From: Saccharopolyspora erythraea NRRL 2338
GTDB lineage: Bacteria > Actinomycetota > Actinomycetes > Mycobacteriales > Pseudonocardiaceae
DNA length: 64,000 nt
NCBI RefSeq assembly: GCF_000062885.1
Contig: NC_009142.1
Location: forward strand, 5,445,584-5,509,583
Reading direction: 5' to 3'
Part shown: positions 58,446 through 64,000 of the stretch, one piece after another
Numbering within the stretch: the stretch's first letter is position 1
How the letters are laid out: every line of letters starts with the position of its first letter
Notes under the pieces: generated by a model
What the model saw: the letters and a program-made list of their open reading frames with translations, nothing else
Database searches by the model: none
What the model was told of the DNA's origin: nothing
Program-made: the position numbers and the translations under genes

Positions 58446-60116
58446 CTAGTACAGCTTTTGTCCCTTGACCCGAGCCTTGAGCGCCTCCTTGGCGTTGTTG
58501 ATGATCAGTCCGCGCAGCTTGGGGTCGCCTTCACGCATTGCCCACCGCACGGTCTTGATGAACCGCATCGGCGTGGGGTTGATGAAGCGCTGTCCCCGTT
58601 CAGCGAAACCGAAATGCTTGGGCACGAAGTCGGCCTCGCGCAGTTGGGTGTAGATGTTGTCGGCTGCCTGCCGCGGGCTGAGCATGTCCTGCTCAACCAG
58701 GTCGCACTGGCTGACCATGGATTCGAAGAACTTGGCGAAACCGTCGTGGTCCGGCCAGTACAACCCCAGGTGCGGCGGTTCCTCCAAGGCCATGAAGTGT
58801 TCGTCGCGGCCGTCCTTGGCGAACTCGGTGATGGCCTTGGACAACCGGTAGCTGCCTGCATTGGTCCCACTCGCCCAGGCGCGGAACACCGCGGTCCACA
58901 GGTCGTAGTCGCACCAGGAGATGAAGGCTGCGTTGACCAGTTCGTCGTTGTGGTCGAGCAGGCGCTGCTGCAACCGGTCGACGTACTCGAAACGCTCGGC
59001 GGAGAAGTCGTCGTCCTTGACAGCGCGTATCAGCCGCCAGGACAGCGAGTTCACCGCCTCTGCGGTGTTGGACAGACCGCGGGAGAACAGCGGGTCGATG
59101 AAGCCGGCCGCGTGCGCGAGCAGGCACCACCTGTCACCCACGGTGTGGCTCGACGAGTACTGCAGCCGAGGCGTCGAAACCCATTCCCGCGCCGGCTTGG
59201 CCCCCTCGTACTGCCGGGCGACATCCGGGAACCGTGCGGCGTGCCGGTAGAAGTCCTCCTCCGGTGAGATGTCGGTGGGCTTGGGGTACCGGCGTTCGTC
59301 GAGGGTCAGGCCCACGCTGCACAGGGGGTTGCTCGACAGTTTGTTGTTGTCGAAGGCAATGACCCAGAACCAGCCCCGTTCGAACATGTGGTGGACAGTG
59401 CCTTCATACCAGGGCACCGGCGGCCGGTGCTCGCGCGGGCGGTCGAGCACCTTGTCCGTTGGAGTGACGTCGAGCATGTGGTTCCACAGGGACCGTGAAT
59501 GGTGCTTGAACCTGCACGGGTCCTCCCGCAGCCCGAACTTCTCGGCCAAGGGTGAGCGGAAACCGCTCGCGTCGACCACATAACGGGTGCGGAACTGCTC
59601 GCCGTTGACCGTCTCGAGGGTCACGCCTGAGTCGTCGAATTCCACCTCGGCCACCCGGCAGTTCTGCCGCGCCGTGCAGCCATAGCGAATCGCAACGTGG
59701 AACAGGTAGGCGTCGGTGTCCTGCCGGTGCAGATGTGCGGCCTCGTGCAGCAGCCCGGGTGTGTTGAACTGGCTGACCTCTCGTGGGTCCTGCGGCTCGT
59801 TCTCGTGGTGCAGCAGGAAGCCGAAGTGCTTCTTCACGCCGAAGGTGTTCCCGATGGTGCGGCTCGTGTCGGTGAAGGTCGCCAACGCTTTGATCTCTGG
59901 CACGTCATACCGATCAGCGAGGATCCGCAGGGTGAGCAGAGTGTAGGGAATGGTCGACTCACCGATGGCGAACCGGGGGTGCTGGCCGGCATCGATCAGC
60001 AGTACCTTGGCACCGTGACGGGCCAGGATGGCGCCGAGCATCGACCCGCCGATACCAGTACCGAGAATCGCGACGTCGTAGGGCGTCTTGTCGTTGCTGT
60101 GGCGTTGTGTGTTCAC
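58446..60116 (-). CDS. FADH2-dependent halogenase, PrnC-like
   Basis: 556-residue flavin-dependent halogenase closely resembling PrnC of pyrrolnitrin biosynthesis, which chlorinates a free aryl-pyrrole. Matching stretches: VAILGTGIGGSMLGAILARH, HPRFAIGESTIPYTLLTLRI, DPCRFKHHSRSLWNHML, GTVHHMFERGWFWVIAFDNN (WxWxI signature) and HAAGFIDPLFSRGLSNTAEA. Size equals PrnC (about 567). Its presence beside a PrnA-like gene gives two distinct halogenation steps. GTG start at 60116 with GGAG upstream. Substrate inferred to be a later intermediate, not free tryptophan. Confidence 0.9.
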   Translation of the reverse strand: MNTQRHSNDKTPYDVAILGTGIGGSMLGAILARHGAKVLLIDAGQHPRFAIGESTIPYTLLTLRILADRYDVPEIKALATFTDTSRTIGNTFGVKKHFGFLLHHENEPQDPREVSQFNTPGLLHEAAHLHRQDTDAYLFHVAIRYGCTARQNCRVAEVEFDDSGVTLETVNGEQFRTRYVVDASGFRSPLAEKFGLREDPCRFKHHSRSLWNHMLDVTPTDKVLDRPREHRPPVPWYEGTVHHMFERGWFWVIAFDNNKLSSNPLCSVGLTLDERRYPKPTDISPEEDFYRHAARFPDVARQYEGAKPAREWVSTPRLQYSSSHTVGDRWCLLAHAAGFIDPLFSRGLSNTAEAVNSLSWRLIRAVKDDDFSAERFEYVDRLQQRLLDHNDELVNAAFISWCDYDLWTAVFRAWASGTNAGSYRLSKAITEFAKDGRDEHFMALEEPPHLGLYWPDHDGFAKFFESMVSQCDLVEQDMLSPRQAADNIYTQLREADFVPKHFGFAERGQRFINPTPMRFIKTVRWAMREGDPKLRGLIINNAKEALKARVKGQKLY

Positions 60117-60184
60117 CGTTTCATACTCCGTCCACGATTGTGGTGCCCGGCCGAGAAGATGGACACATTGACGTGTTGTCGGTA

Positions 60185-60784
60185 TCAGGCGCTGTTGGTC
60201 GGCCTCCCCATCCCGTTCGGAATCGCTGCTTCCGGCCAATTGGAGTAGCCACGACGCCAGTACATGAGCGGACGACCGCCCAGCGGGGGCTCACCGCCTA
60301 CGATCATGCCGACCAGCATGGCGTGATCGCCGACCTGGAGGTCGGCCACGATGCGACATTCCGCGTACGCGAGCGCGTCGGTGGTCAGCATCGGTAATTT
60401 GAGCACCTCGCTCGCTTCCCAGAAGACTCCGTCGAACTTGCTGGCGGAGGGGGAAGCGAACAACTGAGACACCCGGCTGCGATCCTCGCGCAGTACGTTG
60501 ACCACGAATCCACCGCTGTCGCGCAGTGCGTGCAGACTTTCCTTCAGCAGGTCGACGCATACCAGTACCAGCGGTGGTTCCTGGGACACACTGCAGACCG
60601 CGTTGCAGGTCAGCCCACGCGGCTCGTCCTCCTTGTCGATCGCACTGACCACACAAACGCCGGTCGGCAGGCTTCCCATAATCGCACGAAAGGTACCGAT
60701 GTCGACCGGTTGCATGTCGTTCTTCATCGAGTCGAGCGAGACGATGCTGGGCTCGCCGGGGGTAGCCGGGTGCTCTGACGGCAT
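60185..60784 (-). CDS. Flavin reductase (FADH2 supplier)
   Basis: 199-residue flavin:NAD(P)H reductase of the HpaC/SsuE-like domain family. Recognisable: FRAIMGSLPTGVCVVSAIDK, CNAVCSVSQEPPLVLVCVDL, GGFVVNVLREDRSRVSQLFA and DHAMLVGMIVGG with the conserved His region. It is the first gene of the operon carrying the PrnC-like halogenase, 68 bases downstream, and is expected to supply reduced FAD to both halogenases. ATG preceded by GAGGAGAGG. Confidence 0.92.
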   Translation of the reverse strand: MPSEHPATPGEPSIVSLDSMKNDMQPVDIGTFRAIMGSLPTGVCVVSAIDKEDEPRGLTCNAVCSVSQEPPLVLVCVDLLKESLHALRDSGGFVVNVLREDRSRVSQLFASPSASKFDGVFWEASEVLKLPMLTTDALAYAECRIVADLQVGDHAMLVGMIVGGEPPLGGRPLMYWRRGYSNWPEAAIPNGMGRPTNSA

Positions 60785-61298
60785 GACCTCTCCTCTTCGG
60801 CACTAAGGGACGGCGGTCGAAGAAAGCACCTGATATCAGTATTCAGCCACGCGTGAACCGTCGCGGGTCTTCCCTGTCTGTCCTTCAATCGCTTCAGGTA
60901 CCGGAGTATGGCTTGTGCGGTATCGCAGTTTCCCATGGCAGGCGATCGCTGGTGATGACAGCGGCAGCTTCCGCGCCGGCGGACCACTTGTAATGCGATC
61001 GACCCAGCGCGCGATGAAAATCTATGTTCCTGCGTTACATCTCGTCAAGATCAGGCCGGCGGAATCTTCTCGCTCAACAGCTCTCCAGCCTTGCTCGACC
61101 CGCGCGGAGCTGCACAGCGGCGGCCCTGAACCGTCCTGTCCTACCCTTGCTGGTGGTCGACTGGGCAATTTACACAGTCGACCACCCGACACCTCATACC
61201 GATGGTCCGTCGTGAAGGGGCGGCGAAAGCGGCGGTCTTCCGGGTCGGATCACGGATCCCTCTCGGTTCTCCATGCTCGGACGCGAAGCGACACACGA
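60785..61298 (-). other. Intergenic region with the probable promoter of the PrnC-like operon
   Basis: 514 bases between the flavin reductase start and the end of the acyl-CoA-dehydrogenase-like gene, both on the minus strand. I find no supported gene; the long plus-strand open frame that spans it belongs to the antisense of the dehydrogenase. It should carry the terminator of the dehydrogenase gene and the promoter of the flavin reductase-halogenase-ALDH-ligase operon. Confidence 0.5.
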
Positions 61299-62489
61299 CT
61301 AACCTACCGGGTCCAACCCCAGAGCGACGCGGCCGGTGAAGAGGTGCTGACGTTTCTCTTGAAGAGGGTGGTACCGGCTTGCGTGTACGTCGCGCAGCAG
61401 GCGCTCCAGCCCGCAGCCGCGAAAGTAGCCGCCCCCACCTGCCACCTCGAGCGCCTTCTCCACAGTTCGGACGCAGGCGTTGGCAGCGATTGTCTTGCGG
61501 ACCATCGTGGCGTCGGCGGTCGCGACGGTCGGTTCGAATGCGTAGTCGTCGCACAGGTCCACCAAGTTCTGCACCGCGAGCTGCGCCGTCACCAAGCTGT
61601 TCTCCATCTCGCCGAGCAGGTACGGCAGATTGAGGTCGAGTCCTCTCCTGCTTTTTTTGCGCGCGATGCCGAGCGCCATATCCGAGGCGGCTTCCGCGAG
61701 ACCGGTGTAAACCGACATGATCAGCGGCTGCGAGATCGCGGCGACGATGGTGAAGAAGGCGTGCCACTGGCCCGTTGGACGGCGCAGCCAGACGTCGCTC
61801 TCCGGCACGAAGACATCCTCGAGCAGGATGTCGTTGGAGCCGGTCGCGCGCATCCCCATGGTTCGCCAGTTGTTCAGCACGGTCATGCCTTCTGCGGCAA
61901 TGGGTACTGGAAAGTGCAGCGCGGTCGGTCCCTCCGCAGGATCCTCATACACCGCACTGGTGAGAAGCAGCGTGCCGGCGGGAGAGCCGCTGCCGAAGAC
62001 CTTGCGCCCGGTGACGCGGTAGCCACCCTCCACTTTCTTGGCCGTGCCGGAGGAGTCGACCCAGTCCGAAGCCCCGGTGCCGACCAGGACGACCTCGTCT
62101 TCAGCGACGCGCCGCAGCAACGGCTCCACCGGTTCTCCCTGACGCCAGCGCCACACGGCCGTGCCGACGAGGTGGGTGTGCATCGACAGCGCGAGCGCGG
62201 TAGAAGCGCAGTGACGGGCCAGCTCGCGCAGCATGGCACTCAGCTCCGGGTGCGAAGCACCGCCGCCACCCAACTCAGTCGGCACACCGGCGGAGAAGAA
62301 ACGGTGCGCCCTCAGCTCGGCGTAGTTTTCGGCAGCGAATTCGTCCCTCTCGTCGTAGTCCACCGCTCGTTCCGCGAACGCCGGCCCGATTTCGCGTGCC
62401 AGGGCCACCCAGTCCGTGCGACGCGGCGCCGCGTGCGCTTCGTCCACAACGCTCATCGACGAGCTGCTCATAGCGTCTCCAGTCGGCAT
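61299..62489 (-). CDS. Acyl-CoA dehydrogenase-like flavoenzyme
   Basis: 396-residue protein of the acyl-CoA dehydrogenase/DszC-like superfamily. N-terminal helical domain with FFSAGVPTELGGGGASHPEL, beta domain VEGGYRVTGRKVFGSGSPAG, and C-terminal helices ending AGGGGYFRGCGLERLLRDVH. It may dehydrogenate a thioester or, as in the related group D monooxygenases, hydroxylate with reduced flavin from the nearby reductase. The start at 62489 follows AAGGAGAACC. It is likely part of the halogenase cluster but its step is unknown. Confidence 0.85.
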   Translation of the reverse strand: MPTGDAMSSSSMSVVDEAHAAPRRTDWVALAREIGPAFAERAVDYDERDEFAAENYAELRAHRFFSAGVPTELGGGGASHPELSAMLRELARHCASTALALSMHTHLVGTAVWRWRQGEPVEPLLRRVAEDEVVLVGTGASDWVDSSGTAKKVEGGYRVTGRKVFGSGSPAGTLLLTSAVYEDPAEGPTALHFPVPIAAEGMTVLNNWRTMGMRATGSNDILLEDVFVPESDVWLRRPTGQWHAFFTIVAAISQPLIMSVYTGLAEAASDMALGIARKKSRRGLDLNLPYLLGEMENSLVTAQLAVQNLVDLCDDYAFEPTVATADATMVRKTIAANACVRTVEKALEVAGGGGYFRGCGLERLLRDVHASRYHPLQEKRQHLFTGRVALGLDPVG

Positions 62490-62838
62490 GGTTCTCCTTA
62501 CGAATCTCCTGTTCCTCACGGCTATACCATACGTTCTCACGCGGTATTCATGCAGAAACGCAAGATGGTTATTTGATCCCCGATCGCCTACCTACTTCTT
62601 CTTCAGGAGAATCCGCGAGTTCGCCGAGGCGGCCGCGGCCTGCTGCAGCTGTTCTTCCTGCTGGCCCATTTACCGGAGCTCAATCCAGGCGAGCTGGGCC
62701 GGAAGAATGTCGAACACGGATCGTCTCGGCCGCCACGTCGATGAAGAGCATCACCGAGCTTGACGACCGCACGATCGCGCCGTTGAAGAGGTCAGCGTGG
62801 CCAGTCCGGGAGCGCTGAGCAATTTCCCTCCGGGCCAG
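62490..62838 (-). other. Gap before the dehydrogenase gene, with a short open frame
   Basis: About 350 bases. A 25-codon minus-strand frame (62669 to 62592, MGQQEEQLQQAAAASANSRI then LLKKK) is notable for its Glu/Gln/Ala composition; the same frame before its ATG reads FDILPAQLAWIELR up to a TAA. This may be a small real peptide or the relic of a longer protein. No strong ribosome site. Otherwise nothing recognised. Confidence 0.3.
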
Positions 62839-64000
62839 TCATCCGACTCGGGTGTCGGGCTCACGCACACTCGGCTCGTCCTGCAGATCTTGGTTCGCCC
62901 GGCGCGGGGCGAACACCTGCATCAACGGTCCGGTTGTCGCCGTGGTGATCAGTGCCACCAGGACGAGGACGGTAAAGCCCAGAGCGTTGATGATCTGACT
63001 CTGCAGGCCGATCGTGGCCACGACGAGCTCGGTGACACCGCGGCAGTTCATCAGGGCGCCGAGCCGCAACCCGTCATTCGACGGCATTCCCGCAAGCCGG
63101 GCCGCCCCAGCCGCCCCGGCGAACTTGGTGACGATGGCGACGAGCAGCACCACGCCGAACAGCAACCAGTGTTCCGGGGAGTCACCCAGTAGCCCGAGGG
63201 AGGTACTCAGGCCTACGCCCGCGAAGAACAACGGCAGCAGGACGAGCACCGTGAATCCGTGCAACTGACGACTGATCCGCGTTACCACGGCAGATCCGCG
63301 GGGAACCGCGAGGCCGAAGAGGAAAGCTCCGATCACCGGGTGCAGGCCGATGAGGTGGGTGGCGGCGGCGAACGCGATCGCGCCGGACAGCAACAGCGGA
63401 AGAAGAAGCTGGTCGGCGGCCTGGTACCGCGTCGCATACCGGAACACCCAGGCCAACGTCGGGCGGACGCAGAGCACGACGAAGGCCGTCAACGAAGCGG
63501 CGAGGCCTGCGGTGGTGATGACCTGTCCAGTGCCGCCGGTTCCGGTGGCGGCGAGGATGACAGTCAAGGCCAGCCATGCGATGCCGTCGCTGATGGCCGC
63601 GGAGGTCAGCGCGACCACACCCAGCCTTTGGCCGTCCAACTGCAGGTCGACCAGGATCCTCGCCAGCACGGGAAGCGCCGTGATGGACACCGCCAGGCCG
63701 AAGAACAGCAGATAGGTCATCGATTGCGGGACCGGTCCGGCGAGCACCGGCTGCGCCAGCGCCGCAACGGCCACCCCGCCGGCGAAGGGTAGACCGATGC
63801 CGCCTGCGACGACGCATCCGACGGCCTTGCGGTGAACACGTGCATGGTGCACATGCATCTCGCAGCCGAGCACGAACATGAAGGTCACCAGCCCGAGCTG
63901 AGCCACCATCTCCAGTGCTGCCACCACTTCCGGCGGGAACATCCAGGCTCGGCCGCCGGGCCACAGCGCCCCGAAGACCGACGGTCCCAGCACGATTCCC
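62839..64000 (-). CDS. CPA2-type cation/proton antiporter (partial)
   Basis: Integral membrane monovalent-cation/H+ antiporter of the KefB/NapA-like CPA2 family. At least 387 residues are visible with ten or more helices; the N-terminus lies beyond the right edge. Seen: LGLVTFMFVLGCEMHVHHAR, ITALPVLARILVDLQL, ISDGIAWLALTVILAATG with the Asp of the transport site, and FAGVGLSTSLG, then LGALMNCRGVTELVVATIGL. Similar antiporters often sit in antibiotic clusters as exporters or ion-homeostasis genes, but it may simply border the cluster. Confidence 0.88.
   Translation of the reverse strand, partial: GIVLGPSVFGALWPGGRAWMFPPEVVAALEMVAQLGLVTFMFVLGCEMHVHHARVHRKAVGCVVAGGIGLPFAGGVAVAALAQPVLAGPVPQSMTYLLFFGLAVSITALPVLARILVDLQLDGQRLGVVALTSAAISDGIAWLALTVILAATGTGGTGQVITTAGLAASLTAFVVLCVRPTLAWVFRYATRYQAADQLLLPLLLSGAIAFAAATHLIGLHPVIGAFLFGLAVPRGSAVVTRISRQLHGFTVLVLLPLFFAGVGLSTSLGLLGDSPEHWLLFGVVLLVAIVTKFAGAAGAARLAGMPSNDGLRLGALMNCRGVTELVVATIGLQSQIINALGFTVLVLVALITTATTGPLMQVFAPRRANQDLQDEPSVREPDTRVG

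Noticed and set aside
48769-60116. Calling the cluster a pyrrolnitrin cluster
   Set aside because: PrnA-like and PrnC-like genes are present, but PrnB (ring-rearranging) and PrnD (Rieske amine oxygenase) are not found, and an NRPS-type loading module is.
60915-62576. 553-codon plus-strand open frame across the dehydrogenase region
   Set aside because: Antisense shadow of the acyl-CoA-dehydrogenase-like gene, which has clear motifs and a good ribosome site.

Overview
The window is very GC-rich with strong G/C third-codon bias, many GTG starts, ATGA/GTGA stop-start overlaps, a geosmin synthase, EshA-type encapsulins, a PucR regulator and NRPS/halogenase genes. This points to a filamentous actinomycete, most likely of the Pseudonocardiaceae type (Saccharopolyspora/Amycolatopsis-like). 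The genus is inference. No tRNA, rRNA or CRISPR array was seen.

Region A (1-12.8 kb, minus strand) is a tightly overlapping catabolic operon read from about 10.9 kb leftwards. It encodes a branched-chain-amino-acid-type ABC importer (LivH, LivM, LivG, LivF and a lipoprotein binding protein), a luciferase-like monooxygenase, both subunits of a glutaconate/IpdAB-type CoA transferase, a maleate-isomerase-like Asp/Glu racemase-family enzyme, and the FAD, 2Fe-2S and molybdopterin subunits of a xanthine-dehydrogenase-type hydroxylase. The last gene is cut by the left edge. A PucR-type regulator lies just upstream. Together they suggest uptake, hydroxylation and ring/chain breakdown of a small, possibly N-heterocyclic, acid.

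Region B (12.9-32.8 kb) is accessory and decaying. Intact genes (LLM oxidoreductase, DUF2188, TetR, two alpha/beta hydrolases, LuxR, a three-gene binding-protein/VWA/membrane operon, an APH-like kinase, a membrane protein) are mixed with relics: an EAL phosphodiesterase fused by deletion to a headless, frameshifted P450; an SDR tail; an MFS transporter with an in-frame TAG; a fragment joining a regulator start to a GlpX tail; and a frameshifted sugar-binding protein joined to a headless SDR. A complete IS5-family element closes the region.

Region C (32.8-39 kb, plus strand) is the most striking part. A two-domain geosmin synthase is sandwiched between two different family 2B (EshA-type, cyclic-nucleotide-binding-domain) encapsulin shell genes and followed by a polyprenyl diphosphate synthase. 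A long perfect hairpin terminates the operon. It reads as a protein-shelled geosmin factory.

Region D (39.3-44.5 kb, minus strand) is an assimilatory nitrate locus: nitrate reductase and its FAD/BFD electron-transfer subunit look intact, but the NirB-like gene stops after its FAD half and the NarK-like transporter is reduced to its tail next to an IS256 transposase relic.

Region E (44.6-62.5 kb) looks like a halogenated-metabolite cluster. It has a StrR-like regulator, a perfect AT-rich palindrome, a DUF711 protein, an IS630 insertion, then (minus strand) a PrnA-like tryptophan halogenase, a P450, a type II thioesterase, a stand-alone adenylation-PCP protein, a DinB/TIGR03086 protein, an acyl-adenylating enzyme, an aldehyde dehydrogenase, a PrnC-like second halogenase, a flavin reductase and an acyl-CoA-dehydrogenase-like enzyme. 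A CPA2-type cation/proton antiporter runs off the right edge.
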